Shown here: piece by piece, positions 25,706 to 37,479 of the stretch
Layout: every line of letters starts with the position of its first letter
Numbering within the stretch: position 1 is the first letter of the stretch
Source of the DNA: Mastigias papua
Lineage: Eukaryota > Cnidaria > Scyphozoa > Rhizostomeae > Mastigiidae
Assembly (NCBI GenBank): GCA_964019165.1
Contig: OZ025271.1
Location: forward strand, 3,941,570 to 4,005,569
DNA: 64,000 nucleotides
Reading direction: 5' to 3'
Program-made: the position numbers and the translations under genes
The notes under the pieces: model-generated
Told to the model about the DNA's origin: nothing
Database searches by the model: none
Seen by the model: only the letters and a program-made list of their open reading frames with translations

Positions 25706-26999
25706 CTTTACCTTCTTCTGTATACCATCTAATTCACCCTGTATTTCCCATATCAATACTGGAAGTTAGATTTAGTATAAAAACTGTAGCTTTCTTACAT
25801 TTCATAAAGTGTAATTCTTGTATGTTGACAGGAAGTTTCATAACTAATACATTTTCCAGAACTATAGAATTAATTTGTTAGTGAATTCGATTTTGTAAAT
25901 TCTGAGGGGTTTGATGGGGTTATACATCATATAATGTTTATTTATGTCAATACTTTTAATTATTATTATAAGTCTTGGTAATCTCACGCGTGTGTTTGGC
26001 ATATATTAGAGCAATGTACATTGTTCAATATGGTTTTATTAACATCAGTATTTCGTAATTTCTATGGCGTTCTTAATGTAACTAGAGGGGATATGATATA
26101 AAGCAGAGCCTTTTGAGCTAATGAACTTATATGTCAAATCATCTTTGTCTTCGTTTTGTATCTTCCTGTAAGTATGTTTGATCTCAAACTATGACCGGGA
26201 CTACAGCACCACACCCTAGATATCAAAAGTATTTCTTTGTACCTGTATTGTGCTTGTATATTGTGAAGCACCAGAGAACGCAAACTAAAATTGATCGATT
26301 TATGATAATTTTTCAATTTTCCAAATAAAAAGCAATTGGGAAACTTCATGCACCACGCGAAACCACTCCAAAAAGCTTTGTTTTCAATCAAGCTTTGTTT
26401 TCAATCAAGCTTTGTTTTCAATCAAGCTTTGTTTTCAATCACCAAAAGTTTCGTGGCTGTTCTTTTACCACATTTCAACTGTAAACTCTCTTTGCACAGT
26501 GCGCTGTAAACTTTGCTTAAATCTCAACTTGCTCTCTACGTCCAAGATGCTGCCACTCCTACTACATAAATCAAACTTTGAAATAGGGCTCTTAGTTGCT
26601 GTGCACCCCTCAGTGAATGAGTTTAAAAGGTTTGAAACCTGTTGGTTCTCTATATTTGTTGGGTTGCAGAGCCAGTAACAGTTTTAGGCGTCATGTGCTG
26701 TAAGTGCTGCTGCATACAACGCGCAATTCTTTCATATTAGAGCCTCGTAAAATGATCAATATATTTATGGACCTGATTGATCGATGTTAATTATTCAAGA
26801 TATATGAACTTAATATGACAGACGAAATCGTATATCTGACCAATATTATTTTGGCTGATGGTGCAAAGGTGTACGCTACGGTTTACCTTTCGGTAATTAT
26901 CCATCAATTCATACCCTGATGAGTGCGACGAAGTGTAGTGTGGCAATAGTGCGACAACACCTACTACGTAAAAATTGATTATGCAGTTAAGCTCAATCT
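25706..26999. other. intergenic, no gene seen
   Basis: AT-rich sequence between the convergent BCH-domain and beta-mannosidase genes. The only definable item is the 17-bp tandem repeat at 26373-26440. Confidence 0.5.
26373..26440. repeat. 17-bp tandem repeat, four perfect copies
   Basis: The unit aagctttgttttcaatc is repeated four times without change, which points to recent expansion. Confidence 0.97.
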
Positions 27000-27345
27000 C
27001 CACTAGGCGGAAAAAAGTTGCGGCGGAAAATTTTCCGTGATCTGATTGGGCAGTTGAAATTGTCGCGGCGGTAAATGTCGAAGAGCGAAAAGTAGAAAGC
27101 AGTTCTACTTTTCGCTGCTCAACATTTGGTCGCTGAAAGATAACCAATGGAAATCGTTCATTTTTTATGAAAAAACGTTCAGAGCAACAGTAACGAAAAG
27201 CACAATGGCCGACTTTGCAAGTGAATATGCACAAAGTGGAGAGGAAACAGGAAATGATGGCGAAGGCTCTGAAGAGTTTGATAAAGAAGCTTTTATTGAA
27301 GCTGTTACGGCGATATTGATTTATGTATGTTTACAGCGTTAAAGG
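27000..27345 (+). mobile_element. Harbinger-like remnant with MADF-type ORF start
   Basis: A locally GC-rich segment (cggcggaaaattttccg and gtcgcggcgg) precedes an ATG at 27205. The 45-codon frame MADFASEYAQSGEETGNDGE, then GSEEFDKEAFIEAV, ends at TAA 27340-27342. The DKEAFIEAV start resembles MADF-domain partners of PIF/Harbinger transposons. The domain breaks off after about ten residues and no transposase was found. Weak call. Confidence 0.3.
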
Positions 27346-28649
27346 TAAAAAAAGAGAAAGCATACAATTACTAGTTTATGAGTCAAAATATCAATCAGAA
27401 TCAAGCTGTGATTTTACGCCTTTTTCATGAGGCAATATTAAAAGAAAATTAAAAACTGATGTTAATAAAACTATACAAAACTATAATCCCAATATAATAT
27501 TTAAGCGACTCCATACGTTAAATGACAAATGGTGCTGGCTAAATATCATCTAAATTGGAGCACTTAAAATCAATGCGAAGAGCATCAATTCGACCAATTA
27601 TCTACAAGACTACAAAACTTGCAAAAAACTATAATAGTATCCTGTCATCACATATGTGTTGAAAATCCTTGACAAAATTTCGTAATGATGACAATCTGAA
27701 AATTGCCCAAGAACTTTTTCGACGAAGTTTATCCGCCGAAAACTTATGTGACGAAATATCATTTGGCCAAGGTATGTTAACATACTTATATTAAACAAGT
27801 ATGATAGTACGCTAGTTGCAGATATTGGTTGTTTTTGGGAAATGTATTCTAATGGCTAGCCCACCAACTGTCAACCGAATATAGCTTACAACTAGATTAG
27901 CATAAAACAGTTTGAGAAGGAAAACTGGAAATAATTAAAAAGCAGCCAAACTTTCCAAATTTGAAGTACATAAGCTTGAATGGAAATTCCGATGAGACTT
28001 TGGGATTTAGTATTATTTACAGTTAATCAAATGCCATTGCTCAAGAAACTCAACCTGGAATAGCCTATAACGTTGATATCCTATCTTGGCTTGAACTTAC
28101 TGAGAAGACTTCTTTTGCTCTCATTTGCATTCATACTTATACAAATTCAGAAATGTGGGGAAAAGTGGAACGTTTCAACAAGCTGGTGGAAAATCATAGT
28201 TGTGGCTTGATATTCACTAGGGTTGATCGAATGCATTGTCTACGAATTTAAATGGTGGTATCTAACAGCAACCCACTCTTCTGAAACTGAGGCATGGTTC
28301 TTTGGCCTAGTTGGCATAATGGTAAACTACCTATCTTTCTACAAATGGCAAGAAACAACCATTTGGCTTTCAGGAAGGACAATTTGAAATGAAATGAAAT
28401 GAACCATTTTTTCCATTAAACAAAATGAAATGCCATTGCCAGGCGAAAATGCACATTTGGAGTCTTTGTGCAATTACGTGACACAAAGTGACTGTATGAA
28501 AAATCTGCAGTAATACTATATAAGTAACAAAGATGGACAGCGGAGACACTGGAAGATGAGCAAAGTTCCATATCACGTGATGTAATTCAACAGACTTCTC
28601 ACTTGGATCTTTGCAAACGCGTAAATTTGGTAAACTTGGCTTACAACAG
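27346..28649. other. intergenic; possible decayed coding scraps
   Basis: No supported gene. The stretch 27960-28360 has coding-like patches (for example EMWGKVERFNKLVENHS on +) broken by stops. It could be an old pseudogene that I cannot identify. A run of gaaatgaaatgaa at about 28387-28402 resembles the LINE A/B tail. Confidence 0.4.
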
Positions 28650-30566
28650 TCATTCTTTGTGAATTGTATTATACAAAGAAACGCAATGCAATGATTGGCT
28701 GAGATCAACAGCAGTCACATCCTCCTCAGCATAAAAGAATAATGTTTTCGAGGCATGAAATTGAATGAATCCATTATCTGAGAAGTGGCCTGGGGTAGCG
28801 GTATCGAACCACAGAAACGCTGCGGGGTACTGTATGACAACGGAAAAGGCTACAACCCTAGGTGAAACTTGTACAAAATTTGACATATTTACCTCTGGGT
28901 CTTTGAGAGCCCTGACTACTGAAAATGGTGCAAGAAACACTGGTCGAGAATACGAATAGTTTGCCATATTAAATACCTCTAAAGATAGAATAAGGAAACA
29001 TTCTGTTACATCAAGGCACCAATCGGAAATTGAAATAGTTTTGCTTAAAGTTGCCACTTGAGATGGAATATCTATTGAATAACTGCCTTCTTTAGTAGAA
29101 GCTAAAGATGACCATTTGTATGCGGCCACACTCAAAGTTCCGTAAACTTCAGTCAACAGATCCGAAACAATGAAAACATCCAGTAAATCTCCGTTTGTAT
29201 AGTATGACAGAGCAATATCACGAAAGAAGTTCTTAGCATAATAATGGAGCATCTTCCATTTGCCCCCATATTCTATAGATCCCCATGCGGGTGCTTGCCA
29301 AATATCATTCAACTGCCAATACATTGCTCCCATCGTATGACCAAACATACGTTCAATTGTATCTGTAAACTGTAAGTCTGATACATTGCCTAAAGCAGAT
29401 TCAAAGCGACTACTGGCATCATGGGTTACAGTCATAGAGTTGATATTATTACTATGGCTTTCCTTCGAAGAAATGTATTGATATTTATGGCCAATCCTGC
29501 TCTCAAACACACTGCTTGAATCCGTACCATCATTATTTTTACTAACAAGCCTGCCTCGTAACCGTCTGTAATTTTCAGTCTCAAAAGTAACACATATCGA
29601 TTGTACAATCTGAGACAAATATAGCATATGTTCAAAATATATTGATGCATTAAGTAACTTTGGAAAACCAAAATTCTGTCTGATCATATCTTCAATTTGC
29701 TTATTCCCATCTTGATGATGTTGACGGTAGAACATTAATGTACTATTCCATTCTAAGTCTGATAGCAACGAAACCTTCTTCAGGGACTCCAATGAAGGGT
29801 ATGATTGGTAGCCGTATTCAGAAGCAAATCGTGGTTTTGGAAAGAGATCTGGGTTCCAGCAATTTGCAGTATAGTTGTAATGATGGACATCTCCATACAG
29901 AGGATTCCTCGGATCCTTGGCTACCCAGCCTTCTTCCATACTTTCAATTCCATTTGATGGCGATGAAACTACAAAAGGCCTAGTTTTATCAAAGTTCTCA
30001 ACTATTTCTCTTAAATTCTTTACATACAACGTTACATAATCCATTTTGTACCTAACAAAATCGCTTTGGGTGCCATACCAATTTTCTCTCAAGGCGACTT
30101 CATTCTCGTTATTCCCACTCCAGACTATTATAGAAGGATGATTGTGCAGTCGCTTCAGCTGATAAATTGTTTCATTTTTAACCAAATCCAAATATTCTGG
30201 ATTCGTTGGATACATTGCACATGCAAACATAAAATCCTGCCATATTAGCAATCCAAGTTGATCGCATTGTTCATAGAAATAATCTGATTCATACCCACCA
30301 CCTCCCCAGACACGCAGTACATTGATGTTGGCTGCAATGGCAGAGCTCAGGTACAACTTAATCATGTCATTTGTAACGCGGTCTCGCAAAGCATCAGGTG
30401 GTACCCAGTTTGATCCTTTCAAAAAAATTTCAATGCCGTTTATTTTGAAAAAGAAACTCAAACCTTCAGATCCTGGAATTGGTTGCTGAATAAGTTCAAC
30501 TGTTCTGAAACCAAATTTAGTAGCTTTGGATTGGATCTTGTGGCCAAGGGTATCATAAACAGTTAC
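28650..30566 (-). CDS. MANBA: beta-mannosidase, exon 2 (catalytic domain to stop)
   Basis: The exon follows an acceptor read as tcctgtag on the - strand and begins VTVYDTLGHK. The barrel contains FLKGSNWVPPDALRDRVTND, RVWGGGGYESDYFYEQCDQL and IWQDFMFACAMYP. The acid/base region is IIVWSGNNENE (Glu near residue 476) and the nucleophile region is RFASEYGYQS (Glu near residue 572). GHTMGAMYWQLNDIWQAPAW, the GH2 beta-mannosidase signature, follows. The C-terminus FSDNGFIQFHASKTLFFYAE matches the family. The TGA stop is at 28652-28650. Residues about 663-721 (29370-29546) have no counterpart in vertebrate enzymes and are bounded by GT and AG. Confidence 0.93.
   Translation of the reverse strand, partial: VTVYDTLGHKIQSKATKFGFRTVELIQQPIPGSEGLSFFFKINGIEIFLKGSNWVPPDALRDRVTNDMIKLYLSSAIAANINVLRVWGGGGYESDYFYEQCDQLGLLIWQDFMFACAMYPTNPEYLDLVKNETIYQLKRLHNHPSIIVWSGNNENEVALRENWYGTQSDFVRYKMDYVTLYVKNLREIVENFDKTRPFVVSSPSNGIESMEEGWVAKDPRNPLYGDVHHYNYTANCWNPDLFPKPRFASEYGYQSYPSLESLKKVSLLSDLEWNSTLMFYRQHHQDGNKQIEDMIRQNFGFPKLLNASIYFEHMLYLSQIVQSICVTFETENYRRLRGRLVSKNNDGTDSSSVFESRIGHKYQYISSKESHSNNINSMTVTHDASSRFESALGNVSDLQFTDTIERMFGHTMGAMYWQLNDIWQAPAWGSIEYGGKWKMLHYYAKNFFRDIALSYYTNGDLLDVFIVSDLLTEVYGTLSVAAYKWSSLASTKEGSYSIDIPSQVATLSKTISISDWCLDVTECFLILSLEVFNMANYSYSRPVFLAPFSVVRALKDPEVNMSNFVQVSPRVVAFSVVIQYPAAFLWFDTATPGHFSDNGFIQFHASKTLFFYAEEDVTAVDLSQSLHCVSLYNTIHKE
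29370..29546 (-). other. candidate exitron / retained in-frame intron in the beta-mannosidase exon
   Basis: On the coding strand the segment starts gttagt and ends cttacag, is 177 nt long (a multiple of three) and has no stop. It encodes a Ser/Asn-rich stretch (VSKNNDGTDSSSVFESRIGH...) that lies where human beta-mannosidase has only a short loop before GHTMGALYW. Removing it keeps the frame. Confidence 0.45.
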
Positions 30567-33500
30567 CTACAGGATATAAATATCAATTAGTGTAAGACTG
30601 CATTCAGGACTACTCCTAACTGGTCGAAAAGATATCTTAAGGTGATAAAATCTCGACAGCAACCTTACATCCTATCTCACAGTGATTTTTGTTTGAAATC
30701 ATATGACTGTGCAGGTAGAGAAAAAATTTCTGAACAGTCCCGGTAAAGTTACTCAGGGAGGAAAACGTGTGGAACCGAGGAAGACAAAGGTGCACTATCT
30801 GTGCTCCAACACATTGAAAAACAGGCCTGAAGATCTACCAATAGTGCATAAAAATTTGCGAGGATAAGTCGCTTTCACGATTTCCAGACGTCTAGTATGC
30901 AAAAATTGACACTTGCGAAAAATTCTAAAGGACAGAATCGCGATAAAATACCAGCGAGAGTATATGAAAAACGATTTTTCCCTTCTTTCCATTATAGAAC
31001 ACCAGGTAGATAAATCAACTATTTCGCAACAACGATCTGCTTTTAGGAAAAAAATCCAGTCTTTTTGCACCTTCTTGCATTATGACCAGTTTTTCAGTGT
31101 CTCTTTTATGTTCTGCTTTCGGTTGTACATAAAATGCAACATTGACGCTCTTTTCAATGAAGCAACCCATCATCATCTCATCTTTGCGTTTGTAATACAT
31201 TTTGTGTATCATTTTGTTCATAGCATTGTATGAGCAAATGACCTATAGCAGTGATAGAAACATTTCGACTTACTTCTTCATTGACGAAGAAGAATTTTGA
31301 AAATAAGAAGATCTCTGATGATAAGGGAGATCCTTGTAAATATGTGTTTGATAGCAAATACGACAAATCTTTAAGAGGTACGATACAATAGCTATTGGCC
31401 TATATATTATGTGAATTCTAAAAATCTATAATTCTCAGGAATAAGTTTTCGCGAACAATGTGGTAATGGCCAATTCACGAAAATTAGTGCATGTAATACA
31501 TCAGGAAAAGGGTGATTTTCGAAAATTGGTACCCGCAAATTCATACTTTTTGAACTCGCGGGAATTAATTAACATAGGGTAATCTACTTTCCAGTAGACC
31601 GTTTTCTATCAAAAAAAGAACTGTGACACTATGTACTTAAGAAAATCATTGGCAATATATACCAGTCAAGTTCCTTCTAGTCTATCTGAAGTGTAACATA
31701 TAGCAATGTCATCCAGAGTAGTTGCCTAAAACTATACCTGTAAAAGGCCTTAGGTATACAAGTAACCTAACTATTACCCCTCCTAACAGATAACTTGTCG
31801 GAAATTTTGCTACTTTATTGGAAATTTCGATCTTGTTGGCTTTTTCATGAAGGCACTTACCCCCCCCCCACCCCCAAGTTTAGATGAAAAACAATTATCC
31901 AGATTCCTTACAAGTAAAACGTCTCTTAGAACTGTTATGGTTCCTTTTAGCTTCTGACTAGAATTATATTGTGGAGATATAATCTTAATTATTACAGTAA
32001 AGGGTGAGGGCCAAAAAGTTATACAGGGGTTATACCCCTAGACCCCCTAACTATTCCACTACTAGCAACCCCCTGATTACAGGACTCTTGATTCAGCCAT
32101 TCCAAAGTAGTATCAAAAAGACAGGGTCTTTGGTAAAAAGACACCAATTCTTATGGGCCCTATCACAGAAAATAGCATCTATATCTCAGTAAAGACCAAG
32201 ACCTGATATCCAGATGTGTAAGGTGACAAAAGGTGCTACTTCCTCTATACCTAGAATTGCCTCCTAGAAGTGGTAATATGCTCCAGGATGCCATTGCCAG
32301 AGGACTTAATGCAGGTAATTTGTCAGAAAAAGTTTATTTCTAGCTTCCCCATCAAAAAACAGAATGTACCACTTTGCCATTGAGTATAATCCTGCCAAAA
32401 TTAGAAAGTATCAAACATTCATCAGACCAATAGAAGGTTGAAAAAGCTAACATCTAAAGCATATCATTCTGAAAACTGAAATAAGCTACATCTATAAGCA
32501 ACAATGTATCCTTATGCTAATAAGACCGTATTTTATGCGTATTAATCATTACATGAACTGCTACCTTAAAATGATGAGTTTTGTGCTACAGTAAGTACAT
32601 ATCAACATTATATGCACAGCTTTTAATTGACTTGCATTAATAGAAATATGCTTCATATTTTAACTATAAAAGGATGAGAGCTTTAAATATACCAAATCAA
32701 TCTAGCAAAAAGTAATGAGATCGAAATGTGTAATACATGGGGAAACTAAAACAAAACTATGAAAAATGATGAAAAAACATAATGCTGAAGAAACTCTTGA
32801 GACACCACATCCTACTACACAGAAAGGTTTATGCCAACATGAGGCACAGGGATTCAAAGTAACTCATTTAAAGCCCTGATAAAATACTATATTCATTCCA
32901 TTGATTGAGAAACCTTGACTTTGCACTGAAATTGCTCACAGGAAATCACCAATAAGAGTTATACTTTGATCATAGAAATTATAACAGTCCCACATATCTG
33001 AATAAGATTTATAAGGTTCCTTATATTACCTTGGAAAAACCTGCTGTCAAAATATGCTGCAAATGAAATGACGATGACTTTAACCTTTATAGTCACAAAA
33101 AAACAACTTTCATGTATGCAATGTGGGGCTGAGAATGGGACCAACTGAACAGCTTAGATCTTGGCAGAAGTAACTCTTGCAAAGCACCTATTATATTTGT
33201 TGTGATAGCTAATGACAGAGTGGAAAGTTTTAGGTATACATGGGACACTAAAGAAAATTACAACAACAATCTGCTTGATGACATGAGCCCCAGGCATCCA
33301 AAGTAAAAAAACCATAAGGGTATGGCAGGAAACCATTTTATTATCAAAGGGCAAGAGGTCTGCAGTTGGCTTATGTTAACTCAACAGCATTGCAAAATTA
33401 CATTTACCATAATGAACAAGATAAAATTGATTCAAACTGAGAGTTCTGAAAGCTTCATGAGTTGTTAACAACACCTTCTGTTTAATCAAGGTTAATTAAT

Positions 33501-33690
33501 TGTATTGTCATTACACAAAATGTTAATTGTAAATTACATGCAATGGTCAGATGACAAAAATAATGTATGGAAGTCACCATTACTTATAATATGATATTTG
33601 GGAATAATGATGAACACTCTTTTCGTTTGCAAAAATAATGAGTAATAGAAACAGACCATAAAATGTAATTCTAGACTTGGTGCAACAAAC
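30567..33690 (-). other. intron of beta-mannosidase
   Basis: The boundaries are a GT donor (gtttgttgc, on the coding strand) and an AG acceptor (tcctgtag). No transposon with coding capacity was found inside. A short palindromic patch (aggggttatacccctagacc near 32026) and a C-rich run at 31860-31875 are the only landmarks. Confidence 0.7.
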
Positions 33691-34656
33691 CTGAAGGGTA
33701 TACAAATCTTGATTGCCATACTGATGAGGCCACCACTCCTTCACAAAGATGTCAGATTTTATTTGGATAGATGTAGACATAGACATGGATATGCCTTCAA
33801 GAAGTATTGTATGCTTAGTTTCACTCATGCCATTCTCTAATATCTCAAAATCTATCAGTATTTGGACATTGCTCACAAAGCCAATGATATCACTGCATAC
33901 ATGCACAGTCCATTTGCCCAATTCTTTCACAGTTCTTACCATAGTCCTACCCAAAGCCAGCAATGTAACCCCTTCAACATAAGCCAAATCAAATAGCCCT
34001 TGTGTGGGAAAAGACGGTCCAAGATCCCAGCCAAATGAACACGGCTCTTTACGAATGAAATTACTATGGCATTCGCCGTGAAGAACTTTAGGATAACAGT
34101 TTGGCAAAACAGGATATTTATACTTCTCCACGTACCGTTTACTCTGAGATAATGAATATGCAATCGGAGAAACCATGTACAACTCAACCTTGTTCATACC
34201 GTGTGCAACAAAGTTCGTAACATCAAATTCATACTTGAGAAACTTGTCTTGACTGCTACCCACTTTCAGTCCATTCAAGTAAACGTTGGCAACTGTGTCG
34301 ATCGAGTTGAATACAAGATTTATACGAGAATGCTTCAAAAGCTCATCAGTGACAACGAAAGATTTGGAGAAAACCCAGTTATCAGTTGACACCCATCTGT
34401 ATTTCAAATCATTGAATCTGTAATACGGGTCCTGCAAGAAGCCTGCAGCAAATAAACGAGAGTGCACTGTGAATGGAATATTGCCTGTGGCATTTACGGA
34501 TGGCCTGTTTGGGTTCCATATAAGCCAGCTATCATTCAGTAATATCCTTGTAACATGGTCATAGTATGAACTGCAATAAACCACACATAATGTACATAGC
34601 TGAACAATTAAATTCAGTTCCCATGGACGATGTCTCTTACGGACAACGAACGCCAT
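33691..34656 (-). CDS. MANBA: beta-mannosidase, exon 1 (signal peptide, sugar-binding domain)
   Basis: The ATG at 34656-34654 starts MAFVVRKRHRPWELNLIVQL, followed by CTLCVVYCSS: a basic start plus a hydrophobic core, fitting a secretory signal of about 30 residues. The N-terminal domain has the conserved DPYYRFNDLKYRWVSTDNW (residues 77-94), NSIDTVANVYLNG and GECHSNFIRKEPCSFGWDLG, then PSFPTQG (194-220). The beta-sandwich ends at KEWWPHQYGNQDLYTLQ, where the donor cuts in phase 0. These blocks match animal MANBA closely. Confidence 0.93.
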
Positions 34657-34753
34657 CCTTCTCCACCGTATCTGTCAGGCAGCCTCGATATCATTCCAAT
34701 TTCCAAGAAATGGGAGCCAAATTAGTCCGAAATGCCCTGTACATTGTGCACTA

Positions 34754-35605
34754 CAGTTGAACCTCGATATCTCGAACTCTCAAGGGACATGAAAAATAGT
34801 TCGAGATAGCGGGGGTTCGAGTTATCGGAGGTTGGAAAAAACTGTGTTTTATGGGCTTCTAGTTGCTAAATAGCCTACTCTTCTGTGCTTTTTGTTTGGG
34901 GGGGGGGTCGAATTAGCTGTGGGGGATTTCTTCTAGATTTTCATAAAGTGGGGGTTCATAATGAAATAGACTACCGGGAAATCATAAATAAATCCATAAA
35001 GTGGGGGGGGTTTGAAAATAAAATGGAGGGCTACAGGTGGATATCGACAGAAGCGTAAAGCTCGTAAAAGAAAAGCAAGATGATGCAGATGATGCAGATG
35101 ATCAATGCTCGTGCGTTGTGGTGATACGTGGAAAACCTGTGAATTTAGGCGGTAGGGAAGGCATGTCAGTTCCTTGTATATTGGAATTCAGTGGAAATAA
35201 AGACTTTATTGACATTCTGAAAAGCCAGATAAGCAAAAGCTGAATATTTTTTTGAGATGTATGTGATTAGGAATCGATTTCATACCTTCACAAAATTATG
35301 TACATTCCTTTCTCACGTACTTAATAGGAATACGAATTGGCGCCTCAGCCACTTGCAATGCGTGCCGAGTTTATTTCCTGTTTTTTCAATTGTTATTTTT
35401 AAAAGTTCGAGTTAAGCAGTAGTAAATGACCTGTTTGGCCACAAAAAATTGTTCGAGATAACGAGGAATTCGAGTTAAGCGGAGTTCGAGTTAACCGGAG
35501 TTGCCTTAGTACTTAACACTATAGCAAATCCAAGGGAAACGAAAACCAGTTCGAGATATCGAGGAGTTCGAGATAATACGTGTTCGAGATATCGAGGTTC
35601 AACTG
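34754..35605. mobile_element. pogo/Tigger-type non-autonomous element, 24-bp perfect TIRs
   Basis: The ends at 34754-34777 (cagttgaacctcgatatctc...) and 35582-35605 are exact reverse complements over 24 bp. TA target duplications are present at 34752-34753 and 35606-35607. The cagttgaacctcga start and the many internal ttcgag(a/t)ta blocks are typical of pogo/Tigger families. The 852-bp body has no transposase. It contains G-rich runs (34899-34910, 35001-35010) and a small unexplained ORF (35037-35243). Confidence 0.85.
35037..35243 (+). CDS. small ORF inside the Tigger-type element (unknown)
   Basis: A 68-codon ATG-initiated frame starting MDIDRSVKLVKEKQDDADDA and ending LEFSGNKDFIDILKSQISKS. 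Coding-like composition (acidic repeat, then mixed hydrophobic) in an otherwise non-coding element. It does not look like a pogo transposase DDE or helix-turn-helix region to me. It could be a captured host exon or the residue of an internal protein, or chance. Confidence 0.25.
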   Translation: MDIDRSVKLVKEKQDDADDADDQCSCVVVIRGKPVNLGGREGMSVPCILEFSGNKDFIDILKSQISKS

Positions 35606-35609
35606 TATT

Positions 35610-37378
35610 TGTATTTTACTATGAGCATTCATCCCTCTCCTCCCCTCAAACGATATTGGCATGTGGGAGAAACGCATGGGACAATAGAAAAATTTCACCT
35701 GCACGCCAAGGTCAGATGTCCCATAGATTAACCAGCATTGTTCCTTCTAGGGGGGATGGGGAGAGGGTTCGTGTATGTTCCAACGCTAACAAAGCATAAG
35801 GGAATGTGGCTTTTTTCGACACCTTTGTGAAAATTTCCAAGTAATTTTGGCTAGTATCGTACCAAAATCTTGTCTGTCTCCAACCAAAAAGTAGTGCCAC
35901 CGTAATATGTTGTCTCAGCAGTCACAATATTGCGTTATGTGAATGCGGTAATGGCTGACTCATAGATCGGGTATGGCCTATTACCCGAAGCACACATCGC
36001 AAGGGTTGTGTAACAGGAAGGGGCAGGAAGACGCATTTGCTTCTATGAGATTAAATACATTTTATCAGCAGGGTCTATTGTAGAATAATCGTTTACCAGG
36101 GTAATCTGGGTTATCTAGCCATTTGGATTGCTGTTATTATTCTTATCTACGTCTTCTCACTATGCTTGCCTATTTACCCTGACAGATAAGCCATCCTAAA
36201 CAAAGCAGCATTACTTTTCTAAACAATGTTTCTCCTCAGTCATCACTGGTGCATAAGCGTGCAGAAGACTACCACGTTAGACTCATGCACCAGACACACC
36301 TCTACCATGGGAATTTGGCTAACATTGTCATCACTATTGCTTACTCAAGGTTTAGTTTGTAAGGTACTGCTTGACTGTTCTACAACCGTGGGTGGTCCTC
36401 CTATCTAATTAAGTAAAGTTATCAGACCCCAATTAAAGTCACGTGGGACCATCTCTGTCCACTTGTGCAGACAAACAGATGAAAAGTATGTAGACACAAA
36501 CCGAGACGAAGTTAACAAAGTCTGTTAATAGTCATTAAAGTTTTGATACCTGATTCATAATCACTGCAATGCTTCATAGTCTGACTTAATCAATCCATTA
36601 TGCATGACTCTAGTATAAAGCATCCATGATGTATCAAGAAAGAGCAGCTAAATTGAATTGGTGTGACAATGTTATTAGTTAAGCTAATTTACTTTTGCCA
36701 GTGTCAATTGAATGAGATTATTATGCCAGTCTATGCAGCTTTGGATTGCTTATTCACTTACTGATATAGTTCTTGAAGTGTGTTTCAAAGTTCACTACTC
36801 TGTTAAATGTTACATCATGATGTTTTCTCTTTATCTCATTAAAATATGGAAGTTCCCTTTGTTGTACTCAAACAATTCAATTACGATAAAAAAGCACGTA
36901 ATTAGACATTCTTTCATTGAGCTTCATATGATTTTCAGTAAACTAATTTGGAGCCCCACTTCTCTATCTCTAATACGCGAGGTGGTGTTCGTTATCAATT
37001 TGCTTCCATGCTCATAGTAGAAGTTGGAGAATTTACGGTAAATTCAGGAAAAATCATAAATAACAGGAATATAGTTATTTGAACTCAACAGCCTCAATAT
37101 ACGTAATTAACAGAACTTCCAATCTTGCCCCCTTGGATATAGATAGGTCTTTGGAACCTCTTACCTTAGCCAAACACATTTTAACCATAATTAGAAATAA
37201 TATTGGACAAAACACTTTGTTGTCGTCCTTTTTACAATAGTAATAATGGGGACTTTCATTTCAAATTCAACAACTTACAACAGCAGTAACTTCACTTAAT
37301 AAGGCAGTTACAATTGGCTAGCAGGTCCACATCAGCTGTTTTTGCTGCCAAAACTTGAACTGGATAAAATGAATTATA
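35610..37378. other. intergenic, no gene seen
   Basis: AT-rich, with no supported coding frame, RNA gene or clear repeat family on either strand. Confidence 0.45.
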
Positions 37379-37467
37379 CATGTATGTATGTATGTATGTA
37401 TGTATGTATGTATGTATGTATGTATGTATGTATGTATGTATGTATGTATGTATGTATGTATGTATGT
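37379..37467. repeat. (ATGT)n microsatellite
   Basis: About 22 uninterrupted tetranucleotide units. It lies immediately 3' of the LINE C-terminal fragment on the - strand. Confidence 0.97.
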
Positions 37468-37479
37468 ATATGTATGTAG

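Larger units (their letters stand above)
28650..34656 (-). other. MANBA: gene span: lysosomal beta-mannosidase (GH2)
   Basis: Two exons, 33691-34656 and 28650-30566, join in phase 0 across a 3124-bp intron to give about 960 residues with a signal peptide and stop. The order matches animal beta-mannosidase throughout: N-terminal galactose-binding-like domain, immunoglobulin-like beta-sandwich, TIM barrel, C-terminal beta domains. The enzyme removes beta-linked mannose from the non-reducing end of N-glycan-derived oligosaccharides in the lysosome. The mature animal protein is usually about 880 residues; the excess comes mainly from a segment around residues 663-721 that may be an unspliced intron. 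A Tigger-type element begins 98 bp upstream of the start codon. Confidence 0.93.

Noticed and set aside
26791..27234. 147-codon - strand frame
   Set aside because: Overlaps the GC-rich Harbinger-like patch; composition is not protein-like and no domain is visible.
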